Shown here piece after piece: positions 24,118 to 38,200 of a DNA stretch of 64,000 bases. The translations under genes were made by a program, and so were the position numbers. How positions within the stretch are numbered: position 1 is the first letter of the stretch; every line of letters begins with the position of its first letter. Under the pieces are notes generated by a model that was given only the letters and a program-made list of their open reading frames with translations, made no database searches and was not told where the DNA came from. The stretch is taken from positions 31,370,055 through 31,434,054 of the forward strand of contig NC_057762.1 in NCBI RefSeq assembly GCF_010389155.1. The letters are read 5' to 3'. Source of the stretch: Erigeron canadensis. Its lineage: Eukaryota > Streptophyta > Magnoliopsida > Asterales > Asteraceae.

Positions 24118-27100
24118 TCATGATGGGGTTTGAATGTCACCTTCACAGAATTTCCATGATCCATCGTCTTGCCTCTTCAGCAAATAAAGGATGGTATATG
24201 TACTGTAATCAGTGAGATCAAAAAATGTGTAAAAAGTAGTTTAATAATGAAGTTCCATGCCAATGTTTTATAATAACACCACCAATCCCAAAGAGTTGCA
24301 CTGTTTAACTTAGCACATACTTCAGATTAAAAAAGTTTTTTTCAACAGAAGACACACAGCAATATATAATAAACTAGCCCCAACTTGATCTAGCAAATAT
24401 ATAATAGATGAAGTTTATTTAGAAGATTATAATAAGATAAATAAAAATATGTGATTTGTGAGTCGACCCAACCTGTTTCGGACTGCATATAAAAATTACC
24501 AGTTTTGACCCGCTACCTAACTTGCCTGACACACCCATTTCCAACTTTGGATTTTCTGTGACACATACCTGTAATAATTTGGGTTCTTCTGATGAGATTC
24601 ATTAACAAGCTCAGCTGCTTCCTCAACAAGAGCCTCTATTTCCGCAATTTCCTTGCCCATTCCATCCAACAGAATGTCTGCTCGGATAATAGACAACTGC
24701 AGTAAAACAAATCTCCAAAAGCAGCACCTTTCCTTTGCTGATTCAGCCAATCCCATCCACTGTTTAAATCAATGGAAAGTTGTAAAAGCACTCGAAGAGA
24801 ATTTTGAGAAATTTTTACTATCATGTCATTTTTGGCCATTTCATGTATCGATTTCTCAAAGAATCAGAATTTTTCAAACAAACAAGTGATTATTACAACT
24901 GCAAATAGGCAAAATAGCAAAATAAAACATAAAACAAACTAAAAATATCAGAGCGCATTTTTCTACAATTGATTATACTATTCTGATAATTCAAAATCAA
25001 AGGATCACTTTCAAAACGCACGTTCAACCCACCCCCACTCTTCAAGTTTACTATAAATAGTTTTATACTAGTTGCAACAACATTATAAAAAAAAGGTAAT
25101 TCTACCCAGCTCAATAGATGTATATGCTTTCTACAAAAAAAAATGTCATTTTTTGGTCATTTTATACGACAGCAGATTATATTACGACTTCAAAAGGCGA
25201 AAGGACATCCAGACACTATCATCAGCCCATTTTATTGGGCTAATAATAAAAATCTGATTACTCGAAATAAATAATCACTTTCAAAAGACAGATTCAAACA
25301 CAACCTTAATGTATAATATAGCTAACCAAAACATTGCTTACCTGAGTAAGCATTGAGTCGTCAAGAACATCAACAAGATGATGAACTTGATAATTAGGCC
25401 CAAGAGCTTCAGCTTTAACAGTTTGCCATTGCTTAACAAGAGTTTCAGCTTCTTCAACGTTCATCAATCGCTTAGAGGAAACTGAACTTACAGTCTTGCT
25501 AGAATCTTGTAAACCTCCATTGTCAAATCCACTAATGACCCGTTTCTTTTGCATTAATGGCAATTGCCTTAGCATATCTGCAATAATATTCCCTTTACTA
25601 CAAGCAGATCCCCAGATGCCATGAGTAAGAGAACCTGTGTTCACCCTTGGTTCACCATTGACCCACCTAGATGTCCTCCGTGGGCTCCAAAACCGAACAC
25701 CTGTTAACTTAAATGTGGCAAACAATAAGCACGCTGTTGCTGTCACATAGCCCATATACCTAACTGCATTATTTGGATCCAACCAAACTTCCCAAACTTT
25801 ATTGTAGTTTGCACCCAAATTTCTCTTCAATTGAACTGCTGGGTAGCTTTCTGCTTTGATACTGTTTGCTATTAGTGGGCCTTGCAAATCAGATGGAGTC
25901 AACTGCTTCACAGTTGACCCTAAACGTGGAGAAGTAGATGTCTGATCCTCAAGAGTTCGCCACTCACTTGAAAGAGAAGGGGAAATTGACCTGTGGCTTA
26001 GACCAGGTGACGTTTGTGTGGTTCGTTTTCTATGTTTGTTTTCTGACGCCTTTTTTTCACCACCAAAAAAGTTATTCTGCAAAAATGGAATTCAAATTAT
26101 GCTTTCTGCACCCTAAAAGCTAGGGGTAAGAACTTTGACCCATTTACTCATAAATGGATCGATTTTGGATTATTTTTTACTCCCAATAGATCTTAACAAA
26201 CTATAAGAGAAATAGGCCAAATGAGTGAAAAAGTGAAAAGGGTGGAACGTTGTCTAAAGTGTGTATTCATCATGCTACAGACTCTCAGCTCCTTTTGTTT
26301 CAAAAACTAGATTATTGATGAAAGAACCTAGTTTATGTCATCAAGTTTATAGGATTAACTGTTTATAAGAAAATTTGCCAAAATATTCAAGGGTTAACCC
26401 ACCCCATCCCATTTCGTATGGTACTAATAACAGCCCATTACCCAGATCAACCATTTTGTCACCTCTACCAAAACAGGTGTGTTCGTCATCACCATTAACT
26501 CACCACAGATGGAGAATAATCCTTTGTGTCTGGAAACAAGCCAAGTATATCATCATTGACCCATGATTCCTGGTCAATTCAGTAAAATTCATGAGTAAGA
26601 TAGCATCTTTCAGTGAAAGGAAAGATATTGTAAGCTATGACTTCAAAAGAACTTGAAAGTGTGTGCCTTAGTGCATAAACAAGAACATACAAGTAACTTC
26701 TTTGCATTTGAAGCATCCTTGGGATCTTTCCCTGATATCAACGTTCTGGAAGTTGAATTTAAATTTAACTCAACTTGCTGCAGCTTTTCAATCACCACAG
26801 ACTCATCACCCTATGAACGCCGAATGATAATCAGTACAGTGATAAAGAAATAAATTTGCTTCTTAAAACTTGTAGTTACAAAGAGCACCTGTCCTAGAAG
26901 GAACAAACAGAAGACTTCTTCAAGTTTCAAATCAACACCTTCTGATGCCATTAAACACTCACATATAGCTTTTGCTTTCTTAATCTACAAGCCAAACATC
27001 AAAAAGCTTTCATGAATAGATATTTGAAGCATGTTATTCAGATACTTGAACTATTTATAACTGAACACCCACAAGAAACCGACAATCAGTAGCTTTCAAA

Positions 27101-30100
27101 CAGCATATATTAAGTTGCATTTAGCTCATAAGAAGATGGGTCAAAAACATTAAAGATCGCCAGAAGTGTATTATTAATGCATATTAACTCCTTAAGTAGT
27201 TCAAAAACTTGTATCATTATACTGAAAAGATATAAAACTTGTCATCATAATTGACACGCCAGTACGCTACATATCCAAAGTTTGGACAAAAACTGTTTTT
27301 GGTTGACACAACACGGCCCATTTCTACCTGCCATTTTGACCCATTACCCAGTCCATCAGACCCACTCACTTTGCCACATCTACAATTTGTAGATTGCAGG
27401 ATGAAAAATGTACCAGGTTTCTGAAAGGAATATACCATCTCTATTTGCTTTCTTGAGAACCCAAGAGCCAAATGAGCCATCATTACAGTATACAAAGAGC
27501 TTGTATCAACTATAACTCTTTGATTCTGTGACTCAAGTGACTTCCTGTTCTTGCGTGTATTAGCTAGACTGTCCCATGGAAGAAGTTCAACGATTTCTGT
27601 AGCCATGAGCTTAGTTAAAGCTTGATTCAAGAAAGATGGCCAGTCTTCTATTTGACATGAAGTTTCAACATCTAGGCCCTGTCTAAGCAGTTCACGAAGG
27701 GCTGCAATTGCCCCTACTCTCCTCTCGGCATTTTCTTGTGTATGAGGCAAGCCTAACAACTCCAGAGTACAGGCAGGAGCAAGCTCTTCCAGAGATTCTT
27801 CAATCTAGTTCATATGTGCAAGTTAAGCACTGGGGTTATATAATCAGTTCGGAAAATTCATATCATACGAGACTTAGGATTTGCATTACAAAGCAGTTAT
27901 GTAACTATTTTGATTCAAATTATCAACGAAGTTTGGAAAATCTGACTCTGATTATCTGATGATTTAAATAATCAGTTTCGTACTTGTTGTAAAAGTGATT
28001 ATGCAAGAAAACTTAGGTTTAATTATGTATCATTCCCGTTCATTTACCCTGTTTAAGATTTTTTTGGCCTAGCAGAATCCAAGATATATTTAAGTCAGCA
28101 ATGTATCACTGAACATTTATTTATTGGTTACCTAAATAATCATAAAGTACGAAATCAAACACTAGAACAACTAATTTTCGAATTATAACACCTTCAAGAA
28201 ACACATCCAAAAGCTATATGCGGCAACAAGCTATAGTACACTTGATATTTGATTGTGACTATGCAAACTCACATAATAAACTTCACAAAACACATCCAAA
28301 CACCCTGCTAACCTAGTAATGAATGATATTTACGTGTAAAACCTTTTTTCTTATTGAGTATTCAGCATTTGCATTAAAATAAGATACAGCTTGAGAATAC
28401 CTGAGATAACAAAGTCATCTTCTCAAGTGAAGGTTTACTCTTAAGAAGACTCTGAGCACGAGCTAAAGCTTCAAATCCTTGAGAGATCTTGTTCTTCTCA
28501 AAGTTTAATTTTGCTATAGCACACTTCAAGAAAGAACCTTAATAAGAAAAGGACAGAACTCTGAAGAAAAAAGATGCCTAATGGTCAAACCTCTTTCTGC
28601 CTTGTCTTACCTCCGCAAGAGCCATTGATAAAAGTAAATCATGAATAAAAGGCTTAGAATCCTGGTGTTGCAGTGCTGTTCGACCAATATCCAGAGCAAG
28701 CTTCTCTTCTCCAACCTAAAATAAAACTCAATCAAAAAAATATTACAGCTTTAAACACATAAATTCAAAAGAGCAGCCATCTAAAAGATTACACGACAAT
28801 ACATGAAGCAAAGTGAGTGAGTTGGGTAATGAGCCAGAAAGGGTGACATTTTTCATGGTCAACATGGAAATGAGCCATCCTTTTTTTCCAAATATGATAC
28901 CAATACTATATATTTCAGCAGTAACACAGTTTGTTGAATAATATAATTTAGATTTATATGCATTAAATGCACTTCTCAACGACTCTAAAACCATTTGAAC
29001 AGTTCCTCGTTAAGCAAAGTTTACTTATTCAACTCAACTGAAACAAAACATAACCCAATCAACACATTCATAAGTCAAATGGGCCAAAACTAGGTGCAAT
29101 GGAGTATACCTCTTGAAGTAGAGAAAGTGCAGCTGGCAATGAGGACCATGGAATTTGAAGAGACGACTTTGGCGGAACTTTTTCCCTTAGATTACCAGCA
29201 TAGTCTGCTTCAAAAAGAAGCTTATCACGCACATCCGTTAATAAATTCTGAAAAAAAAAGTTACACGCAGAAAAAAAACGTAAGGTATGATATGATTCCA
29301 CACCATATTTTAGAACAAAAAAAGCTTATGCAATCTACACATATAATGCCTAATGTTTATCTGGAAAGGAAGGTATTATACTAATATTTATTATTACTAT
29401 TAATATATATGTGGCAGAACTAAAAGAAATTCATTGGTACCTGGCGTGATACAATAGTATCCATCGTGTACCCTTCTTCAATTTCAGCATCTTTTAGATG
29501 CTTCATGGACTTAACAATCTCATCTTTTTCTGATTTATCAGGAATACCAAGAATCTGCAAAACGATTATGACAAGCTTCTTAACTGATCAAAGCTAAAAT
29601 GTATGTGACAAGCATTATTGTCTTAGGTTGCAACAGAAACCATCCCCTCATTCATTTTTAGTTCTAATTATGTCTCATCATTCGCATCGAGTCCCTAGGC
29701 AGAAACATCATTATCTTGTTGACTTTGGCAAAATTCAATTTCTAATATTGTCTGAAGTCTTTTCTATCTATGATACTGTGATTAATTAATAATTACCTCA
29801 TTAGCTTTTCCAATGTAGAATATTCTATCTGAACAGGCCATCTCCTACAGAAAGTCTATCTGTCTATTTGTTTTGGAATCCTTACACGTTTCCGAATATG
29901 GGTGGACACTATCATTACCAGGCGACTGAGTCAGTCGGTCTGAACATTAGCATCCACATATTGTCCTTGGCCCAGTTTTCCACATTTTTTATACGCATAC
30001 GTTAAACTACTTTACTGTAACATGTTAAATCCAATCAATATTTAGTACTAACTACTAAAAATGTGAAGTGATAGCCTGATATAGTCGGGGCCTTGGAAAT

Positions 30101-30634
30101 TTTTTTACGGATTAAGTCAGTCTAAAACCTTAAGTTCCACACATTGTCCTAAGGCACGCGCGTTAAGCCGTTCATACAACTATCAACGATTTTTAAGCAA
30201 AATTCTACATTAAAGTATTATAACAATAGATAACTTATTATCTAACATCAAGTATATACATGAAATTAGCCTTGAAACTAAACATATATAGACAAATATA
30301 TAATCAAAATAAATTTAAGTCGAGATCGTAAATAGATAGAAAACCGAACCTGGTAGCACGTAACAGGAATTTCAACAAAAGCCGAAGATCGCGAATTCAC
30401 ATTATGATTATGATTAACAACACGAACATCATCAGTGATTCCACGGCCATTAACACAAACTAAAACGCCTCTATTATGCCTCAAAAATGAAACCCTAGAA
30501 AAACGATTAGCTTTTGGTGGTTTGTTGGTAGGGCCAAAATAGTGATAAGTGAGTTTTTTTTTGTTTGGAGAAAGAAAGTGTGTGAGTAAAATGTGTGATG
30601 ATGAATCTGGACAGGTTGTTGATACTGCTGCCAT
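24118..30634 (-). CDS. PARC6: Plastid division protein CDP1/PARC6, chloroplastic
   Basis: Twelve exons in coding order: 30634-30350, 29554-29441, 29247-29110, 28715-28611, 28523-28401, 27804-27436, 26984-26889, 26810-26691, 26569-26504, 26076-25342, 24759-24569, 24202-24118 (TGA). They give about 808 residues, close to the ~820 of Arabidopsis. All phases agree. Order: Ser/Arg-rich transit peptide; degenerate J-like region (VTCYQILGIPDKSEKDEIVK, EEGYTMDTI); ARC6-type helical region (DVRDKLLFEADYAGNL, IPWSSLPAALSLLQE, QGFEALARAQSLLKSK, IEESLEELAP, AERRVGAIAALRELL); NLGANYNKVWE then one membrane segment (YMGYVTATACLLFATFKL); C-terminal intermembrane-space domain (EEAETLVKQWQTVKAEALGP, ALVEEAAELVNES, LLKRQDDGSWKFCEGDIQ). 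In the family, this inner-envelope ARC6 paralogue positions the division ring with ARC3 and PDV1. No key region is missing. Confidence 0.95.
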
Positions 30635-32039
30635 TGAATTGGAAAATGCAGTACTGTGTGTGTGTTTTTAAGTGTGTGAAATGGTGGTTTTCATTGTCGG
30701 AAAGTGGAGGAGGAGTGAGATTGAAGGTGTGTATCTAAGGAAAGGGGAAAATTTGTGTATCGAAGGGAAGGGGAAAAAAGTGAGGCAAAAGAAAAGGCAT
30801 TTACTGTATTTGTTACAGTACTTGTCTAATTGTGAAATTTTTTTATTTTTGTAACTCCTACGAGGCTAAGACCATCACTCAATTTATATTTATTAAGTAA
30901 TTGAATTAACAAGTAATGTCTATGTATTAAGTTAATAGAGTTGTTTCTTATTTATTAAGTTAAAAAATAAACACTCTTGATAACTTAATAAATTAAGTAT
31001 TTCTTATTAAGTCATGACTTAATTTATTAAGTTTCAAACAAACATCACTTAAATATTACTACAGATTTTCAAAATTGTTTGTACCTTAGTAGTGATAACA
31101 TTATCATTACAGATGTTTTGTGGAGTTTTTCATTAAATTTTAATATTTACATTAAGATTGAATATAAGCAGCCAATAAGTTATGTTATTAATTTCTTTTT
31201 TTTTCCATAGAAAACCAAGAAGATTAAAAAACTATATTTATAGATGTAGGTATCATAATATATTGTACAACCAATCGGATTTTTTGAGGAACGTATCGAG
31301 AGATAATTTGATTTGGTTAGACAAAATTTGATTTGGTTAGACAATGTGTGGTTTGTAAACAAGGATCGGACCTATTTTATCATGTCAAGTAACTCGACAA
31401 TCTCATATGCGAAAAAAACAAAAGTATCAATATCAAATGCAAATGGTATATGAATGTGTTGATTGTGAAAAAAAAAAGTTTTCTTTTATTTGTTCAGTTC
31501 GCATAAAACAATTATTAAAACAACATGACACGCAGTGAAGGTGTTGCATTCTAAGCCCACAATAGGAGAGACCTTCGTTAGATCCACCCACCTATGTTCC
31601 CCATCCATCCAAATATTAAAAGAGACTTCTTATTGACACCCCTCATAAGGGCGATTTTTTTTTTTTAGCAAAAGTGGCGAAATTCGCCCCATCTGACCTA
31701 ACACTTTTCGTCATATCGTTGTCAACTTTACGTCACTTTAACTCGACATGTCAGAGAAAAGGGGCGAATTTTTAACCGACATGTCACTTTTTCCCATACC
31801 CCTATCAATTTTATGTCACTTTTATTCGACATGTCAGGTCGCCCCTTCTGATATTTGCTCCTTTGTTCTTTAGTTTGTTTCCTTTTTTCTATTTATGCAT
31901 GAACGAATGACGTTTGTTTCCATTTATAGTAAACCTTCCTAAGCTTATTATTTTTATATCAGGTATGTATTTGTTAAGTTTTCATAGCTATGCTATTGAT
32001 TTATATACATACATATGTAAGTAATGTTGTATATTCTAG
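30635..32039. other. PARC6 upstream region and intergenic repeat
   Basis: 30635-30860 would hold the PARC6 5' UTR and promoter (minus strand). The stretch 31620-31860 contains repeated 'ggcgaa', 'cgacatgtca' and 'tacgtcactttaa' phrases in direct and inverted order, probably a degraded non-autonomous transposon starting near 'tgacacccctcataagg'. No gene is seen. Confidence 0.45.
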
Positions 32040-32567
32040 ATGGATATTTCTGACGTTAACAACTCAGATGAAAGTGGTAATTTTGCCTACAACGTTACTC
32101 CATTTTATACTAATGAGGTATAATTACATAACTTTACGTTGATTATATTGTTATTTATTGGAATTTATATTTTGTATTATATAAGTCATTCAACTCAGTC
32201 GAAGAACTGACGAATTGGACGCAAACAATAGTAATGTCGCTAACTTATGTCCTAATCAAGGATAGATCAAACAAAAATGTAGACGATAATATATCTAGAG
32301 TATTACTCATGTGTTATGGTAGTGGAGTATACCGTAAGAGAAATACAAACATCAGAAGGAGTTTTTCAAAAAAAAAAAAAAGAAATTGCCCATTCACATT
32401 GCGAAGTCATTATTCGGAGGCTTATGGTTAGAGGGTAAATGTGATAGATCATACACATAATTATGACACATATGATGTGTATGGTAATGTGTTTACTAGA
32501 CGTTTTTCTCCAGGGTATGGAGATAAGATTACTCATGGTTTTGTCTGGGCGGCCACATCTTGATATC
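32040..32567 (+). pseudogene. FAR1 / MULE-transposase N-terminal fragment
   Basis: Exon-like ATG segment 32040-32117 (MDISDVNNSDESGNF ... FYTNE) ends at a GT donor. A second segment from an AG acceptor at 32186 reads FNSVEELTNWTQ, SLTYVLIKDRSNKN, LLMCYGSGVYRKR, NCPFTLRSHYSEAYG, then TAG (32429-32431), then RVNVIDHTHNYDTYD in the same frame. This matches the FAR1 DNA-binding domain pattern (F.S.EEL..W, Cys of the strand, NCPF.L, W.V.....HNH). The TAG sits where the family has Trp. No transposase core follows. It is a transposon-derived or FRS-like remnant. Confidence 0.6.
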
Positions 32568-33183
32568 TGATTTTGAGTATTTAACCAAACCACAAAACCG
32601 CCCATAGTCGGACGTATGTTATTTCGCTGCAAAGTTCAAAAAAGTGTCCGATGCTGAGATGGTTGTTTTGTCTATAGAGTTATGTACTCTCAAACTAATT
32701 GAAACTTACAAATATTTAGATATTGGTACTCTAATAAACATACTGTTAACTAAAAATCCCACCCACACACACACTTAATTTGAGCCATAAAATCCATAAG
32801 ACTATAAGTCGCATATATTTCAGAGGTAATATTCGGAACATAACATATAACTTGGTAGCATGGGAAAAAAAACCTCGGGCGTACACCAACAAACTCAATA
32901 CATCAATCAGGTACACGAGAACACACCAAAACGCTTCTTGCATCATGGTCAACTTGAAATCAGTCATAAACTGAACACATACAAATTCATAAAACTTCAT
33001 CCTCTGGTCTAAACTAGACTACTGTCCTAGATATCAGATAATTTCCCAAAGTTCGCCAGCCATATAGACAAAGATTATCCCTCCCTTTCTGCTGGATCTG
33101 AACGAATATAAAATTTCTTGAATGTGGGGTACAGTTTAGAGAGCATGGGACCATAAATGTCTTCATTAAATGGATTAAAATAA

Positions 33184-35258
33184 TCAAGCACCCCAATCTT
33201 CATCACTTGAATCCTGCACATATGATTTGGTTACGAAATGATATGAATCTAAAACTTCGAAGAACAAATTTGACCAAAATACTTGATTGCTGGTTCATTT
33301 TGCACAAAATAGCTCATTTACTTCAGGAATGAGTGAGTGGAATTGATAGACATAGGTGGTGTGTTGACAAGTCTACACAAATTACTTGCACTAAATTATG
33401 CAATCACACAAACCACACTATCAGAAATACATAAATATGAGGTGATTTAGCAAATGCAACTCCTGTCATCAGATCAGAAGTGACAACTAACTCTAAGATA
33501 CGATTTTTTAATTCAGTGTACAAGCAGTAAATCAAAATAATCTGTTTAACATGAACAATTAGAATTCAGGTTTGATCATGGAAGCATTAATCATTGTGAT
33601 AATTCCACAAAATAGCAACATATGTTCACACTCTTACCATTAAAAATGACTATGAAAATCGTCAAAAATAGCAACTTACTCTTCGTCTTTTTTACCAGTG
33701 ATGAAAATCATTAGGTAATTTATATCGCTACTACAGGTAAAAATGAAGTAGAAGTATACTACTGTGATTGGTCCAAAAAATAAAATTATGTTGCTATTCC
33801 GTTCTTAAAAAAAAAACTATATTGCTATTTCTGACCAATTTTACGTGTTGCTCTTATAAATAAATGTCTTAATGTATGCTGGTCTATGTATCATATGAAT
33901 AATTAGGGAATCTAGGTGTTGCCGTGTTGTAGTTGTCATAAATCTGTATAGTGCGTATATACAGTAATCTCACCTCTGATGGATCTGATATTTCTTCAAT
34001 TTCGTCATCAGACACCTGAGACAATGGATACTTTGTTAAACAACAATCTAGAAATATTGATGTTAAGCAAATAATTCAGAGATATAGAAGTGTATGAGAA
34101 GATTAGTTAAAAACATCATTATATTTGCACAACATACCTGAAGAGATTATATACCACTTAACTATATATACTCTCACAGTCATACCTGTGCCCAGTTTTA
34201 ATCGAATCATCTAAAATAAATGATTAATTTTGGACAAGACGGAAGTAGAACAATTAACCAGAGAATATTTCACCTCAGCTATTATAGACGACAGTATGAC
34301 AATGATGTAATTCACATGATTATGAGAGTATATATATGAGATTGATAAAGAAAAAGTCAGATATGTAATAGGATTTATCTGAAAAACAGAACAGATAATA
34401 TATAATGAGGCTGTGGTGGCAAATAAAAATATAGTTTCCACGCAACCTCCATTATTATGCCAAGGTAGTAGGGACTACTAAAGTAACAACAATAGGGATG
34501 GTGTATGACGGTATTCAGTGTCTCAAGAGTTAATATCCACATGCTAAATCACGCTATAAAAATAGAATATTTAATAGTTTCAGTCACTATGAATACCTTA
34601 GGTTTTTTCTTCTTTGGGGTAGACTTTGTACCTGCAATTGAGGAACATATCAAGAAATTGAAAACTAACTTTTCAAGCTTAAGTTTTTCAGACTACCCCA
34701 TTCTTTTGAATATACTTTTTGTTCATTTTATCCATTTGACCAGTTGGAAATTAAACATAACCCCAAGTGACCCATAAATAAGTACAGGTCAAAACTAAAT
34801 TATCATATATTGAGAAGAAATAATACCAGTTTTACTCTCTTTTATTGCTTTTCCCTTCTGTGCTGAACCTTTTACCTGCAAAATAATTTATGGCTCATCT
34901 CCATACACATCTAAACATCAAGTAACGGTTAGGAGTATATATGGCAAGATGGGTGGATTGAAACTGGTCATTCCTAGTACATGAGAAAACGGCCCAAATC
35001 CCTCTAGGTTGACCCACAATTATTAGTTCATTTTCATTATCAAAAAAAATCTAAATCTTTGAATAAAATGATTAAGATGGTTATACGAATTAACATACAG
35101 ACTTTAATGGTCTCTTTAGGCATTCGACCCATTTGACTCGTTAGGATTTTTAGTTAACCTTTCAGTTTTGACCCACAAAACACGACCCAAACCAATTTAT
35201 AAGTTAGTTGAAAATAGCAACCTCTAATCTGGAGTTATAAGGGTAGAGAAGGGAGGGT

Positions 35259-35294
<36 letters not shown>

Positions 35295-38200
35295 ACGTTA
35301 CTTTGATCAATCTTCTCTTCTGAAGATGGCTCCTTCAATCTTTTCCTAGAAACTAAAAAAAAAAAAAAAAAAAACTGTTAACTTTTTCATGACCAATTAA
35401 TAGCATTCAGTGCCAGATGAAGCAAAAATTATAGTGTACGAACCTTTCAATGGCGTCGGCTGTGCTGATGTGCTTATTGCCATCTGCAAACATCATAAGT
35501 TTATTAGAGCATTTAAAAATAATATTTGACCACGGGTACACTATAATAAAAGGTAATGGTGAAAATATCAACTAAAAATGTTCTCTATAAGATGACCATG
35601 TGCTCAAAGCAAGTTATACGATTGAAGGTTTAAGCCTGACCTTTTCCTCTTTTTTCTTAAATAGTGTTGCTATTGTTGCTTGAACAAGCGGACCATGACT
35701 ACTATGAGAACCATTCTTCGATTGTGTTGCTGCTTTGGTAACTTCTGGATGTTTTTCAGAAACCTTAGCTACTTCAGTTTCTGCATCCTTCTTGCCACTG
35801 CGGAACATAGCAAATGGATTTCAATCTCTATGTATTCAGAGAAAAAGAGAATCAGTTGACACCTCACAGAAGATTTAACAATAAGATTTGATCAAAAATA
35901 TTGAGTTGCTTAGTCTACATGAAATAGATTAAAGTGAACAACTATGAGGTTGTTCAGATGTGCATTATAAAACTCACACTCTGAGTATTATGATGTGAAA
36001 TCGTAAAAAGCAGTGGTTAGTATTCACTTCTAAGCTAAGATCAAGTATGATTCAATTAAGTTGAAACTAGGTGCAATTGTTGGGTCCACTATCTAGTAGT
36101 CTAACCTTTCAAATCAATAGCATAAGCATCGTAATGTATTTATAAAGTACCTGATTAAACTAGCACCAATATCATCTTTTTCCTCATCAGAAGATATGGT
36201 GTTAATATCCATATCAAATGCATCATCTGCAGAAGAAGATTCTGCAAACCTATAGCAAGAAAGATCCTTAGCCATACGCATTAGCATAAAAACTGTTAAA
36301 ATGAAATGGAGAAAATTACTTGAATGTTTTTCCAGAAGTTCTGGTAGAATGCCTAGTTGCAGTTGTTTGGATTGTATCTTTTGGATCACTTTCACTGTCA
36401 GAAAATTCACTTACTGATTCACGTTCAGGTGACTTATGTCTAGCATCAGTTACTTTACTCGCATCAGCTACTCTACTATGGTTTACTCCTTGAATTCTTT
36501 CACTTGTTGAACCTGCACCACCTTTGAAATCGACATCATTTTGCTGTACCTGTATCCAAGATTAAATAACTAAGATAAAAAAAAAACTGAAAACCTAACA
36601 AAAACAATGTTCAGCGTATTCACAAGGTCCTAAACGTAATCAGCTCACAAGAGTACTAACCATAGTCATGTTTTCTGGAAAGCTAAGTTGTGTTTCTTCT
36701 GGATTCTCTTCCTTGCTTCCAATCCACCATGTATCTGAAAATACAATCTGAAAAAGTAACATGTTGAATATATAATCTTGTTCCCAATAAATGTCCTCAT
36801 TTATTAGATTGAAAAAATGAAACAGACATTTTATTGGTTCTGCTTAATAAGAACATGCTACATGGAAATCATTATACCATACTATGGTTTTACAACCTCC
36901 AACTACATGGCATAACTTTGGTAACTATCAAGCTCAAAGTATTTCTGTAAATAAGGTTTCCGCTTGGAACATTTAAAGAGGACTGGACATTGATGAAAAA
37001 CAAATTAGAAGATAATACTGGTTATATGAGATTAATGTTGCGCAATCTGATGTCAATTAGAGGTGGGTTATCTAATGTTAATTAAAGGCAGCAAAATGGG
37101 CAGGTCAATGGGTTAGGTAACGGCATAAACAGATATGCGTAGAATAGGGCGGTCGCAGGTTGGTCCGACACACAAACGCTTTTCTGTAGATTGTTTAAAA
37201 AAAGATAATTGCAATGCTTATTTATCTAATGACGCTTACAAAAACAATATCAGTACCAAAATAATCTACCCTTTAAGTAAATAATTTAGAAAGTTGTGTG
37301 ATTCAGAGTAATTTTCAGCCTGTTCGACAAACTTGACCTGTTCCCCAATTAACTAAATATATCAAATTGACACAAACCCTAAATCAACATATTCCTAAAC
37401 GGGTTAAACCTCTGTCAATGCTGGGAAAGAATTACAGACACAAATAGAAACCGGCGAGATCCCCAAAACAACAGCCTGGATGTGTATGGTAGACCAAAGT
37501 TATAAAGGCACAAGGGCAATTTTCCCTAAGAGTCCTTGCGCTTCTTTACCTCTAACAGGTTGAGGTTTTAAATTAATTATTGTCCGATATGTAGGACATT
37601 TATGCGGTTTTGCTTAGAAGATGGCGTAAAAAAACACATGAAAATTTCAGAAAAGTTAAAAATGATGAAAAACCAGCAAATAGGATCAGCATTAAGTTAT
37701 ACTAATACTAACCATGGTATCAAAGTAATCTTCACACATCACATTCTTCCCGCCTTTAGAAAACTGCAGTGTCAAGTACCTGTTCTTGGGATACACAATA
37801 GTCCCAAATAACTTCATCCTACCCTGCACATAGCACACAGGAGTACCATGACGTTCATGATTTAAACGTAGTATAAAACCATGCTCACCAGTTACTATAA
37901 AAAATTAACAGTTCATAATGAACAATATAAAAGAAACAAGATAATCTTGTCAAGATCATACCCTTCAATTAAAGATTCAAGAGTTGTTCATGAAATCTCT
38001 CAATCTATCCTTAACCAAACAAAAAACCATGCACTAATTTACAGTCATAACATAATTACATTGTAAATATCAGAAAATACAAGGAATTTAGATCTTGCAA
38101 CTACTTCGCTTCTAGAGACATTATATTTTTCAAATCTACCAATTCTAACCCAATTATAATAGCATACAAACTCCTCACAAAACATTCAACCTCAAACAAT

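Noticed and set aside
24653..24889. Plus-strand open frame
   Set aside because: Antisense of a conserved PARC6 exon and intron; no independent similarity.
32746..33196. Minus-strand gene downstream of RHL1
   Set aside because: The short frames overlap the expected RHL1 3' UTR and last exon in other frames and lack any recognisable domain.
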